Shown piece by piece: positions 49,246 to 61,838 of a DNA stretch of 64,000 bases. The notes beneath the pieces are model-generated. The model saw only the letters and a list, made by a program, of their open reading frames with translations. It was not told the DNA's origin and searched no databases. Numbering within the stretch: the first letter of the stretch is position 1; each line of letters starts with the position of its first letter. Source of the stretch: Macquaria australasica (taxonomy: Eukaryota; Chordata; Actinopteri; Centrarchiformes; Percichthyidae); the NCBI GenBank assembly GCA_005408345.1, contig SEMN01000483.1:310001-374000 (forward strand), written 5' to 3'. The position numbers and the translations under genes are program-made.

Positions 49246-51299
49246 GTCGTCGGCTGTTACGTCGCTTGTGATTTCCATCTCACCTGCATCTGTGTCTGTA
49301 GCTTCCTGTGCATCACACTGAGATTAACTCCCACATACTGATCCCAAAGCAGAGGTGTGAAACACCCACAGAGCTGTAGAAACAACTCATGGCATCATTT
49401 CATTCAGAAGAATCACAGTTCTTTCAAATATTCTTGACAGGAAATGAAGCATTAATCTGTTAAAGCCATTACATGATATGAGCCATTTCCAATAATATTT
49501 AAGGGCTATGTGTGACTTCCTGAGAGGCAGGTGTTCCTATTTTATGTATCGGCTTCGCCTCCCCAGTAGATGGCTCTCGGGACAGAGCTTTATCTTTGAT
49601 CTGGCATGTTTTTGTGGCTGCAACAGCTCCCCCTGCAGGCACTGCAGAGTGCTACATGTCAAGAAAAGGCACCAGTGCTTTCCGTAACCTGCTGTGAATA
49701 ATGTGCAACGAGCTGCAAAGCTCAGCTTAAGTGAAGGCTGCATTAACTGTAAGACACAAATCAAAGAAGGAATTCAGACACTTTCTTTACTGTTCTACAA
49801 TAGGCACTTAAATTTTATTTGTCAGCCTTATTCATCATTTTCCTGAATAATTTTGAAAATACAGCAGAGGCCCGTCTAACTTTCTCAATATAAATCCTAA
49901 AGAAAGAACAGTTTGAGACACATAACACTCTTTTACCTCATTTGCAAGATTTTCACTAAGAAAAGTACGATTTTTAGCCTGAACAGGGGATTAAATGACT
50001 CGTTCCCACCCTCACACTGTGAATTGTGGAGTAGTACAGCCTTGTCCACATGTCTCAAAACGTATTTATTTATTTTATTTAAAACCGCTGCTGCAGGTCT
50101 AAAGTATGGTTTGATTACATCATGATAATGTAAGTGGATTTAAAGATGCAGCTTTAAAATGTTAGAGATTAGCTTTGCTTTATGGGATATTAAAACTAAA
50201 CTGTCAAGATTTAAAATCTTCTCTGAACTCGGATGCATTCCTCTACCGGTGTTTATCTGTACAGTGTTTAGTGTGTTTATAGAATCACTGAGGTCACTTA
50301 AAGTGGGCTGAGATACTGTAGGAAGAATGTTGTAAGTTCGTAGAAGCTTACGGGGTACATTAACATTCCTTTCTGGCATATTACATCTATAAATTTATGT
50401 TTACAATGTGAAATCATATTTGTGTTTAGTACTGGGCGCTTTTTATTTTATTGTAACTCTGAAATCAGTAGCCAAATCCAGACATGTGTTCATAATTTTT
50501 AGTTATTTACATTTTATATACTTTTACTGCGTTATTTTTAATTTAAGAGTTAAATAAGCTAAGTATTAAATCTAACACATTCTGCTGAATTTGTGGATGG
50601 GTGTAAATTAAAACTGCTGCAATACTTGCAGGCCTTCTTCACCCCAATCAAGTTTTTGACCTCCTGTGAAAACAGCATCTCATCTTAATTAAATAAATGA
50701 GGTAAACCAGAGCAGGAATGTAGGGCTAGTTATCAGAAAGTCCTATTTTGCTTTGAAAACCAGTTACTTTCTTTAAGGCCAATGATGGATCTAATGTGGG
50801 GATGGTTTGCAAGAAAATCTCTGCTTCACTTTCTGCATTAAATATGTAGTAAACTCTGAATGTTCACCAGATTTACATTTAGCTGTTGAGAGCAGTCTTG
50901 CTGCATCCCCTGCACCTCCCAACTCTCCCCCTTCTGTAACAGCCAGTCTTTATGTTAAAGATAAAACAGACTGAGAGGTGAATGAGATGACTTTCCACCT
51001 CATTCTAATGTGCTGTTCACAGCACAGAAGAATAGTTTCAGTTACAGTGGAAGGAGTGCACATGCGATCAGTTTACCTGCTTTTTGTGTTTGTGAAGTGA
51101 CCGTGCAGCTTTTTAACAGGCACAATGTTTAGGGAGCTGCAGTTTACCTGCAACAAAAGCCCTGTTGAGATCTCATGACCTTCAGTACTAAATACTGTTT
51201 GTTTTATGGAAGTAAGAATAGATCTTGATAAACAAGTAAATGCAGCACAAGTCTGGAACAGTACTGAGGTCTGACAGCAGCTTTAGACAATCTGAGGAA

Positions 51300-51560
51300 A
51301 ATATTTGGAACTTTAAAGAGAGTTTTGGGAAATGCGCTTATTCGCTTTCTTGTGGAGAGTTATCTGAGAAGATGGATGCCACTCATGTCTGTGCATTTAA
51401 TATGAAGCTGGAGCCAGCAGTCAGGTAACATAGCATAGCATAGCATAAAGACTGGAAACCAGGGGAAACGGCTAGCATGACAAAATCGGCCTAGAAGCGC
51501 CACTAAGTCTCACATTGTATCTAATTTGTTTATATTTCCTATAAAGTCAAACTTTTCCTT
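51300..51560. repeat. Fish short interspersed repeat remnant
   Basis: The wording GATGCCACTCATGTCTGTGC, AATATGAAGCTGGAGCCAGC and GCATAAAGACTGGAAACCAG, with reduplicated ATAGC steps, is that of a common teleost repeat. Class is not assigned. Confidence 0.45.
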
Positions 51561-52220
51561 GAATTTATTTTAATACTGAGCGACGTATACCTAAAAGAAT
51601 GAACCTACCTGATGCCGTTATCCCCATGTGGCTTATTTCAGACTGTAAAATGACATCAAAATGCTCTTTTACTGAACCCACGTACACTGTTGGAGATCTG
51701 AACACACCAGTCTCAGGGCTGAAGGCGGGAAAAACTAAATGATTGTCTTACTTCATCTGATGAATGTCTTAATGGCAGCAAATGATATGTTAATTTTTGT
51801 GCTGAAAGGCCTTTGGCTGATTGTGACTTTAGACGGTGTTTACAGGACTTTGACATATGAATTGTCATAAACATTTCTTGACTGTGAATTAATTTTGTTT
51901 GCATAGATTTTCAAGGTTTGCTGTGATCTAATCACATGAAGTGTATTTAACTGGCATTAAGATACAGGGCTGATTGATACGATATGTTATGTGTGTTGTG
52001 TTTACATTGCTCGCATTGCTGGCTAAAATATAAAAATGTCTCCCATTTCTCACGCATTCCACTCTGGCTGTAAAATCACTGGACTAACACTTTTGATTTA
52101 TGACCACTTTAATGAGAAAGAGGCAATAAATCCTTTCAAAGGATGCGTGATGTCTCGTTCTTATTTTGAATCCTGCAATATCACAAATAGTTACTGATAA
52201 ATTCACATTCAAACTGTTTA

Positions 52221-52553
52221 CAGGGTTTGTACACAGTGTTGAAAGTTTGGAAAATGCTTAATTTTAACTGTTATGTTTTCAAGGTTAGGAATATGCTTGA
52301 ATTTGAATAAACTCCTTGGAAAATGCTTTTTTCATTTTTCAACATAATCTGGTGTTTCACCATCGACACAATCACTCACGTAAACCAAAAATCTTTTAAT
52401 ATTTGAAATAAAACTATCCCGTGGTCATATGTTTGTTGTCTCCTGGCATTTATAGTAACAAAGGCTTCGAGTCTGGAAAATATTTTGTTTAGGTACCTTG
52501 AAAGTGCTTGAAAAGTGCTTGAATTTGTCTCTGTACAAGCTGTATGAACCCTG
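52221..52553. mobile_element. Dispersed element, copy 2, with intact ends
   Basis: It starts CAGGGTTTGTACA and ends with TGTATGAACCCTG, which form imperfect terminal inverted repeats. TGTTTA flanks it on both sides (52215-52220 and 52554-52559) as a target-site duplication. It has no coding capacity. The CAGGG start is hAT-like, but hAT elements make 8-base duplications, so the class is open. Confidence 0.75.
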
Positions 52554-52959
52554 TGTTTACACTGCTGTGGGAGAAATTGTATTTCTTTCAGGTATACTAT
52601 GAATTATTTCTCTTCTGTTGGATTATAATTAGCATTGGTAGCAATCCTGAAGGTGGTGCCAAACTCTGGTGTGTTACATCTCCTGACCCCCGAATCATTG
52701 CAAAACCAATTAGCTCTTATGTGACCCCAAATCTCCTATAGTAAGTTTGAAAATCTGAACCTTAAAACATAAAAACTATAAAAAGGACTAAAGCTATTTG
52801 ATGATATTAGACGTTGCTGCTGTACTGTACTTTTGACTTGTGGTGCACCTGCAAGTCTTTTCAACACACCACACCTGGAGGTCAAGAGGGAGACGATAGG
52901 TCAAAAACACTGGCGTGACATAACAGGGTCAGAGAGAAGTGTGACAGCAGGGATTCTCT

Positions 52960-53002
52960 AAATACAAATAGAGAATCTGTTCAAGATTCTCTATTTGTAT
53001 TT
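52960..53002. repeat. Perfect 19-bp inverted repeat (hairpin)
   Basis: AAATACAAATAGAGAATCT (52960-52978), a 5-base loop, then its exact reverse complement (52984-53002). A partial third copy (GGATTCTCTA) sits just before it. No gene overlaps it. Confidence 0.9.
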
Positions 53003-56000
53003 CAGGAACACCCTGTTCATGCGAAGCTAGTTAGGGAAGAGAGACAGTCTCAGTAGAAGTGTGAAATATTGTGTGAGGTCAGGGCATAACATTGCGCAGA
53101 AGCTTTTAGCTCTGCTGACTAACAGAAAAAGAGAGCGACAGACAGCTGGACGGACAGACTGAAGCGAGAAGAGGAAACCAGTATCTGGCCTCTCCTGAGC
53201 TTCATCAGGAACACGATTCATCTTCCTCTGATTTTCTTGTCACCTCTCTTCAACTCTGACGCCATTGTCGCCTTATCTTATTTGAATACGTTAACTAAAA
53301 GTGTGACGGCACAGAACACGTCTGATGACAGGTCTGCAGGTTTGAACAGGGTTGTGTCTGTGACAGATTTGTGTGCAAACTTGTTCTGAATCTGAATGTG
53401 CTGAATGTGAACTTTAGACCATATATTGCTGTGTTGATGTCTGTATATGATTCCCACTTCTTTTTTGATCTGGGCCACCTCCTTCTCTGTAACCCACACT
53501 GAGCAGCACGTCTCTCCAAAACACCATCACATGTGTCATATTGATGGATTAATTTGGATCTGTGTCGCAGCCAAACATAGTTTTAATACACTTGATATCC
53601 CTGCATGCTCGCTGTACATTTTGTTTCCCTTTCCACAGAACTTTATCAACATCAGCGTGATGAGAAAACAGATTTAAAGGTACAACCTGTAACTCAAATA
53701 CAAAGTGTACAATACTCCCACCACAACAAGCTCAAGTATAACAGCATATGGTTTTTAATCTCTAAAGGTGTTTTTTTCAGAGGTTGCTGCCTCCACCTCC
53801 GTCATTTTCAACGTTAACACCGGCAGCAGCCTGCAGAGGGAGGACGGCTGCCAGTCTGGTCGGTCAGACAGACGGACAGACTAGACCAACACACTCCTAG
53901 AGGACTTAGGTCACTAAGTCTAATTTTAGCTTAGCATCACTTTCAAAGCTATATCACCACTTCATAAAATTGATAGACAAGTGCATTTTCTCTTTGGCCT
54001 GAGGTTGTGATGAGAAGAATTCAGAGCAGGCGCCCAGCGATGGTGTCGCAGACAGAAAACGACATGTCCCCATCACAGGACATCTGTTTGCCTCCTTCAG
54101 ATCCAAACGAGGTTCCAGTATGCGTTCACATGCTGCTCTGAAGCCACGGTGCCAGCAGAACGCCAAGTTTCTCTCAAGTCAGGTGCTGAACACTACTGTA
54201 CTGTTGCCACTAGGGGCAGGGCTCTGTGGGTGGCAATGTTGGTTGGCTGATCGGTCCACTTTGGTCCAGATTGAAATATCTTGACAAATATCGCATGGGT
54301 TGCCATGAAATTTGGTACCATTCTTGGTCCCCAGAATCTCTAAACGAACTGTAAGACATTTTCATCAGAAAACTACTGAGTCAGAGGATCCCTGATAGTA
54401 AATAGGTGCTAGTTTCAAGACGAATGCAACTACTGATCTCATCTGGCCTCAGTTAGGCAACTGTGGTTTAAAAGGTCCAGAAAGACACACAATTAATTCA
54501 ATGTCATGGACCTAAACAGCAGAAACTTAAAGTATTATTCTTGTTAATTACAGCTTAGTTCTTAATTTCAAAGTTTCGATAGTGTGTCCACTAAAAGTTC
54601 AGTCTGCTACACTCATCATATTGACCTCTTAATAAAATCCACTGCCAGGACAAGAAAATATATACAAATATATCACAATTTCACTATATGTCATGTTTTG
54701 TAGCATTTTGTGACGTCTGCACTTTCACTCAAATATTGTCTTTTACTATTTATTACTGAATTAAAATGATATATTTATGATCTGTCCTCTTGTCAACTTC
54801 TAGCCTCTCTTTTCTCACTTTCTCACTGACACTTTGCCTAAACAAACACACAGTCACACACAACCCTGGCATACTTAAGACACATAGCGTTAATGCAACA
54901 TATCAGGTGAAATGTCAGGAGAGGGGTTTGGATCGGAATAGTCACCCCCCCCCCTCGGACCCTCAGACTTGCTTCCCACGTGTGACACAGCAATCAAACT
55001 GTCTTCCTTCAACTGGCTCGCTAATTCACGAGTTTTGGCTCAGGATGGTTTGTGAGATGACTTGGCGTTGTCTCTTTATCTCTGTCACGTTAATAACATC
55101 AAGAATTTATTGTTGGCTCAAACCAGCAGTGACATATTATTTGACACTGCGTACTCGGGTGATTTAGGAGCTGCTGGAATAAGCAGGGGGTAGAGTGGGG
55201 ACAGAGAGTTCAAAGGTCACTCGTGATCACTTTTTGCTTTAAAGTTTTCAGGGAAATCTGAACCAACACCTCGATAGGATGATTTAGGTGTGTGTGTGTG
55301 TGTGTGGGGGGGGGGGGTTCACGGGCATATACATCATTTTCTTTAGTCTCAAACATCGGTGTCTAACAGGTCTGGTTCTTCTATGATTCTGTGTCATATT
55401 TCTATTTTTAAGGTGATCTGGGGGTGAGGGCAGTTTTTACATCCTTACATAGGCCGAATCAATTTATTGTTTTTGTTTTCACCTTGGCTTGTTATTTACG
55501 AGTTCTCCGGTTTTTATTAGACTGGGCAGCGGTTCAGCATTCTGCGGTCTGTCACTGCTGCTTCCCCCCCTCTGACCTCACCGTCCTCTCACTCTGTAAA
55601 TGCGGCCGACTTTCCCCTTTTTCACAGAGGCGTCAAAGATCAAATGTTCTCTGGCAAACAAATCATACAGTAGCTGTCCCCTGCCGCCGTCGTAGCCTGG
55701 GAAACAGAGACCAGAAGTACAACTGTGAATAAACAAACCTGCATAAACAAACTAGCTAGCATGTTAAATATATAAATGGAAGAGTGTCTGATAAGTCAGG
55801 TGTACAGAAAGCAGAGCCAAAAAACCTAGTTTGCAAAGTGGCAAATGTGAATGACACAGAAGAAACAAACATTAAATTACATTGAGGATCTTTCATTCAT
55901 TGTGACCCTGGCGTTCATGATTTGTAGAGTTTAGCTACATATACAGACTGGTGATTATGACCTGGCTTGAAATTTAGCATAATTCATCCATGTTTAGAGC

Positions 56001-58217
56001 AGCAGGGGTCGACACACAGCGCTCTGGAAAAGAACCCAAGGTTGTTCCTTAAAAAAGCATGGCTCAATGTATGCTATGTCATCTGGTAATGTGCAGTAGT
56101 GGCAAATAAATCAGCAAAGTAATTCTGCAAATAATATCATTTTTGCACTTATAAACCTTTTAACTAATTTATCTATTGCTTAAACTGGATTTCCTGTATT
56201 GTATGCATCATCTTCTCCCCTGTACCTGTGGCACTTTCACAGTGCAGTCCCTCAATTGCATTTAAATGCAGTGCTATTTTTTGTCCGAACGCCTGTTTTT
56301 GTGATCAGTGCAACAGTTTCCTTCACTGTGTCTGTGTGCTGATTGCATTGGGATGAGAGTTCAGAGTGTGACTTGGCTGCACAGTGAGGCTGAGGGGTCG
56401 GGGCCGCGGTACATACATGGTGCCGAAAGATTGTAGTGTCAAATTTACGACCGTGGATCTATTTTTGAAAACATCTGGGGAAGCTCTCCAGATGGTCCTC
56501 ACTGTGTGTGTGTGTGTTTGTTCATGTGTGCATGTGATCTATTTGCATTGGTGTATAATCTTACCAGGACATTATTGAGATATGAGCATGCCAGGCCACC
56601 CTTTTTTAAGGTCAACATACTTAAAATCTGTTTAAAAATCTATTTATTTGCAGGAACACTGGCTGATTTGAGTCTTTATGATTTATAGTAAAATCATGAG
56701 ATGATTCATTGTGCAATTAAAAAAAGAGGCTTTTACAAAAAACAATAATTTCATAGCATTTGAATTATATTTTATAAACTGCAAATGTCTGTACTCTGTA
56801 GTATAGCATAACATACATAAGTTACATTACATAAATAAACAAATATTTTACATTGTACACTTCCATTGTTTCAGCAACACTTGAAGTGTTATTACGTAAA
56901 ATTGAATTAAATACATGAATTCTTTATTTAATACATCAAATTGAATACATTTGACACAGTGTACATTTACCATACAAAATAAGAGAAGACGTAGTTTTGT
57001 AGTTATGTACAAAGTGCTACAGCAACAGCTGCTAAAAGTTGCTAACTGCCAACTACCATACGTTTACAGTGCTGCAGAACAGTGCTACACACTAAAATAC
57101 ATGCAGCATCAATATTTCCTTCCAGAAAGTGCCTTTTAATAGTTTGATATTTATGAATATTTCTGCCCTTTGAAACACTTTTTGTTCTTTGAAGCAATTT
57201 CAAAAGACGAGTGAAAACAAGAATGTTTAGCTTGCTAGCGGTCGTGTTTGTGGCTGTAAAAACTGGGCACTACTGCAGTCCATATACAGGTCATAGCCTA
57301 CTATGATGTATACACTCAAACGTCTAGTCCCAAATATAGATGCAATGTGCTAAAGAGGGTATCTTTTACAAGGACATGCTAACACTACTAAACACAAATA
57401 ATCCCCAGAACCGCAGCTGTTACTCTTTTCCAAGTCATTTTAAATCTGATATATAAGATATAGTAAATATTTTTTAATTTATTTAAAAAATATATTGTTA
57501 AATTAATTAATTAACTGCCAAAAACAAGTGAGACCATGACTGAAACAATGTGTTAGCCTCCCACAGTCCAACACTTTCCCAAAATTAAAACCAGATGTCC
57601 CATAGACATGTTTTCATTTAAAGGGGATTTTGTGGCTTCCCTCATGATTGAAGAGGATAAACAGCTCTGAAACCTTCAGTTGCATTTGAAGAACAGCGTC
57701 CTCTCGCAGCGTAAAAATGTTGTTTAGAGGCTCACAATCTTTTTAGCAATGGTCTTGTTTGTATTAACATTGAAATATTATGGACAGATTTCTCCAAATC
57801 TTCATCTTTTCAGTTGGGCTGAATTAGTGAAAAATGCCTGTAACAGGTTCTGAAAGCTTAAAATGGCGTCTTCAAATGTCTTGTTTTGTTTAATCAACAG
57901 TCCAATTTCCAAAGATATTCAATTTACAGTCACATAAACAAAGAAAAGCAGCAAAATCGCACATTTGAGAAGCTTGAACCAAAGAATGTTTATGTGTTTA
58001 TCTACTGTAGACTCTACAGTGTTCGTAGCTTATCACCACTATGGCTTTTTGAGGCACAAAATGCTAAAATTGCTAAACTAAAAACAATATTAGTCAGGTT
58101 TAATAACTTAAACCTAAACATCACATATATTGATATAGATATAACATATTGTCACGTAAAAGGTGACCAGTAGTTGCTTCATTATTCACCAGTAAACAAA
58201 TCAGTTTACAAATCTCC

Positions 58218-60829
58218 TCATCGCTCTCCTCTCCCCTCCATCTCCTTCATGGTCCCGATTGCTCCTTTCCCTCTGCTCTTCTTCCTTTCCTCCTCCAGCC
58301 GCACCCTCTCCCTCTCCATCACCCAGTCCCCACCGAGGTAACTCAGCCCATCCTCGGGTCGTCCACGAAGCCGGGGCCTCGGGTCGAGGAGCGACTGGAA
58401 GAAGGAACAGGCCAGCGGGGTGAAACATGCAAACTGGGGCGCTATGGGAGGGCGGTCTTTCTTTCCAAGTTCTGACCCAATTAAATCGATGACGTCCTGT
58501 GTGCCCTCACCCTGTGGCTCTGCCCACACGTCCAGCTCATCATTAGGGCCTTTTGTTCTGTCAAACCATTCCTGATATTTCAGGTATGAGTGGCAGTCGC
58601 TGGTTGTTTCAGCCCAGGGATGACTGCCGGTGAACATGGCGTAGGTCAGGATCCCCAGCGCCCAGCTGTCCGTGCTGGGCTCCACAGACACCCAAACTCT
58701 CGTCTTCTTTTTCTTCTCTTCATCCTCCTTAACGCCATCATTCACGCTACTCCAGCTGTCCTCATTTCCTCGTGCGATCTCAGCCTCAGGGGTGCAGTAA
58801 GGAGAGCTGTACCAGACCTCCGGGACCCTGGTGCCCCTGGCCTTCACCTGGTGTAGAATATTAATTTATTTGTCACTTGTATACAACAAAGAAATGCAAA
58901 AATACAGTAAATATAATGTAATTACAAGTTCTTGTGTATTGACACATATCCTTTGAACCCTAGACTGTTTTTGCTCAATCTTCACCTGCTTTATTTCCAA
59001 GCTCATGGCATAATCAGTGCATGGTTTCGTTAGGCATGTCATATATCAACAAGTCCTCAAAATACGTTGTTTGTCCATGCCCTTTAGAAAGACACATAAG
59101 CTGTGTCTCAATTCAGGAGTCCCATCCTTCTAAGGACGCGGTCTACAAAGGCGTTGCAAAGGCTGAACCGAGCATTGTTAAATGAGACGGTCTGGTCTAC
59201 GGAGGATTTCCTGTTCCATTTGTATTATTAGCTATTCGAGTGAGGTAAAACCCAATACTTAGACTGTTGATGGTACATTTGGGGACGCCATATTCTATTG
59301 CACGCAATGAATCTTGCGCATTTGAAGGAGCCTTCAAAATGGGATGGCCTTTCCATCTTCAAATGCAGCCTTCGAAGGATGCAGCCCCTGAATTGAGACA
59401 GCTATAGAAGGGTTTTCGGCAGGACGACATAATTTGTCTGCCTTCCAAAACTGTTACAAGTCACTTTTTTTATGATCTGAAAATGCCATGGTTTAAATCT
59501 GGTTAGGTTCAAGTACAAAAACAACTTGGTTAGGGTCATTCAAAGGTCATGGTTTTAAGGTTGGTATGGTAAAAATGTTGACTCGTGGGTGGAACAGGAA
59601 ACGAACTGTGGTCACTCGTGTTATGTCTGATGTTTAGTTGACCCATCCATCCACCCCGAACTCCTCTCAGACTTTGTCGCTCTATAACAACATCACCTGA
59701 CTTCCTCCTTTGCTCACGTCATGATTACTACCGCTACTAGAGGACTTGAATGTAAACATGAAACAACTCATGCTGTCATTCTTCTTGGGAAGATAGACTC
59801 AGAAATGCCATCATTTGACAGTTGAGCGGTACAGTACCGAATATGTTTTATACTGACCATGCCAAAGTCTCCTAGTTTGACCCAGCGGCAGGCGGAGTCA
59901 CACAGGAAGACGTTCTCTGGTTTGAGGTCTCTGTGGACAAAACCAAGGGAATGCAGGTGGGACAGAGCGCCACACAGCTGGGACAACACCCGCTGACAAC
60001 AGTCTTCCTCCATGCCGACCTGGGGAGGAAGAGGGGTGGGGGACAATGGAAGGAGAAGGGTGTGTGAGCTATACTGTAATCACAAGAAAATCTATTTAAA
60101 TAAAAAGGAACCTCAGTCAACTCTGTAAAAAAGTCACAGATGTTCTCTGACAATGCAACACATCATTTCAATTGCTTACACTTTTTTGTTAAAGTGATCA
60201 TGTGACTGCAAGCCTTTGTAGTTTTGAATAAAAACCATTTTCCAGTAGCAGAAACCCCAGATTCAAGAAATCTAAAAATTATTATTCGTTAGTCTGATGA
60301 GAATCATAAGAATCCGAACACAAAAACCAGGATACACACATACTGTATTATATCTTGTGCTATTCATAACAATTAAAAGCTCTGTTGAAATAACTGTGTA
60401 CCTCAGGCAAGATGACATCGTAGAGATCGCCGAAGAGGCTTGCTTGCTGAGCGAAGACGTAGTGCGAAGGCGTGGAGTAGGCGATTCCCAGGGCTCTGGT
60501 CAGGGATGGGTGGGTACAGAATGACAGAGAGAGGTTATACTCCCTCAGGAAAGAGAAAAGAGACGTGGACTCACGAGGGAAGAACTTCAGGGCCATCGGA
60601 GTACCTGGGAAGGGAAGAGACAACTGATGTAGGTCTTTTGTTTTTGTTGAGACACTTCATTACAAGCCTTAGTCCTCCCCTCACCTCTCTTCCTATGTAC
60701 AGCCAGCATGACTTTGCCATACGAGCCTTCACCCAGGAGCTTTAGGACCTTGAAGTGCTCCGCTGTGTCCATTGCGGTCAGAGACTGAGCCGTCAGATGG
60801 CACATCTCATCCAGAAGCTTTGTGGCTGC
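58218..60829 (-). CDS. SBK-family serine/threonine kinase, four exons seen
   Basis: Minus-strand exons are 60829-60685, 60604-60402, 60019-59858 and 58847-58218 (1140 bases, 379 residues), in frame across GT-AG introns. Kinase landmarks are GEGSYGKV (glycine loop), MALKF (the ATP lysine), FVHRDLKPENV (catalytic loop), LGDFGM (DFG), YCTPE in place of APE, and STDSWALGILTYAMFTGSHPW (helix F). All catalytic residues are present. CHLTAQSLTAM before the kinase core, TPMALK, the short C-lobe and SLLDPRPRLR match SBK2/SBK3 best. The last exon inserts a charged stretch (about EDEEKKKKTR) after the activation segment and ends in a basic/acidic tail. The first exon has a splice acceptor before it, so an upstream exon may be missing; otherwise translation could start at the ATG at 60805. 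The paralogue is not resolved. An epsin neighbour recalls human 19q13.42. Confidence 0.85.
59099..59403. mobile_element. MITE-like element in a kinase intron
   Basis: It runs from AGCTGTGTCTCAATTCAGG to CCCCTGAATTGAGACAGCT, terminal inverted repeats of about 18 bases. ATA flanks both sides (59096-59098, 59404-59406), consistent with a 3-base target duplication. The interior is non-coding. It lies between kinase exons 3 and 4 as numbered here. Confidence 0.8.
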
Positions 60830-60936
60830 CTGGACACACATACAGAACAAAACAGTGACATTAGATGTGTTTTTTGTGGAGCAGAAGTTACTGTAGATTA
60901 CTCTCAAACCTGGAACATGAAGAAGACTCACACTAC

Positions 60937-61835
60937 AGCTGTGTCTCAATTTAGACCGAATGCGTCACAGCGGCACAACAAGACTGTCCCATTTTGAAAG
61001 CTCCTTTAAATGCAGCCTTCTTTTCTCAAATTTGGAGGATCCAAGGGCTGGATCCTTCGCGGCCCAATCTATCCCAAGATTCATTGCGCGCAAGAGAATA
61101 TGGCGTCCCCAAATGTACGACCAGCCGAGCAGCATTACACTTTTAAATAGAAGTATTGGGTTTCAACTCACTCGAAAAGTTAACAATACTAATGTTAAAA
61201 AACCAAGGGGCTGTCAAGAAAGGCCTGCGAGGCAGCTCTGCCGCGACAGGCCATCTAGGCAACAGGGGAAGGACCCAAATGCAGACAGAGAGGCAGAATA
61301 AGTCCAAAGATTTATTTTCCCCAAAATAAATCTACAAAAAACTCAGGAACTGAAAAACACTAGGAACATGACACGAAGAGACCATCAGCAACACCATGAA
61401 CATCTAGACTTTAACCACATCAGCAACATTTATGACACGACAAGGAACAAAGGGAGAGGACCGGTATATGTAGAGGAAAGTAAACGAGGGAAACAGAAAC
61501 AGGTGAGCACAAGACACAGGTGAACACAATCCAACTGGAAAGAAACAGAACAATGACGGGAAGTAAATAAAACACAAAGAAACAAGAACAGGGATTTCAA
61601 AATAAAACAGGAAACAAGACAAAACACACATGGTCCACACAAGAGTCCTTTGTGGACCATGACAGGGGCCTTACAAAACGTGGGTGACATGATGCTGGTG
61701 ACGCAAATAGGAAATCCTCCGTAGACCCGACCGCCTCATTTAACAACGCTCGGTTCGACCTTTGTGATCTATGAAGCCCGCTCCTTCGTAGACCACGTCC
61801 TTAGAAGGATGCAGCCCCTGAATTGAGACACAGCT
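60937..61835. mobile_element. Second MITE copy, inverted and split by an insertion
   Basis: The ends (AGCTGTGTCTCAATT ... AATTGAGACACAGCT) match the 59-kb copy. TAC flanks both sides (60934-60936, 61836-61838). Internal blocks match the 59-kb copy in reverse complement (for example GGAAATCCTCCGTAGAC and AACGCTCGGTTC). Without the 453-base insertion and its duplicated site it would be about 441 bases. Confidence 0.8.
61212..61664 (-). mobile_element. Probable solo LTR nested in the MITE
   Basis: The insert begins TGTCA and ends TGACA, so on either strand it reads TG...CA, and it is flanked by the 5-base duplication GGGGC (61207-61211 and 61665-61669). On the minus strand it contains an AATAAA followed by TCTGCATTTGGGTCC, a wording I associate with fish LTRs. 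There is no internal coding region, as expected after LTR-LTR recombination. Confidence 0.7.
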
Positions 61836-61838
61836 TAC

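Larger units (their letters stand above)
49246..58217. other. Intergenic region between the NECAP and SBK genes (convergent)
   Basis: The first 1-1.5 kb should be the NECAP 3' UTR and the last part the kinase 3' UTR. No coding exon is supported. Contents are repeat phrases at about 51300-51560 (GCATAAAGACTGGAAACCAG), the element 52221-52553, a perfect 19-bp hairpin at 52960-53002, a fish repeat phrase at about 54230-54380 (GCCATGAAATTTGGTACC), and a GT/G run at about 55290-55317. Confidence 0.5.

Noticed and set aside
54790..55167. 125-codon plus-strand frame in the NECAP-SBK interval
   Set aside because: No recognisable domain, low-complexity stretches, and no nearby exon in compatible phase.
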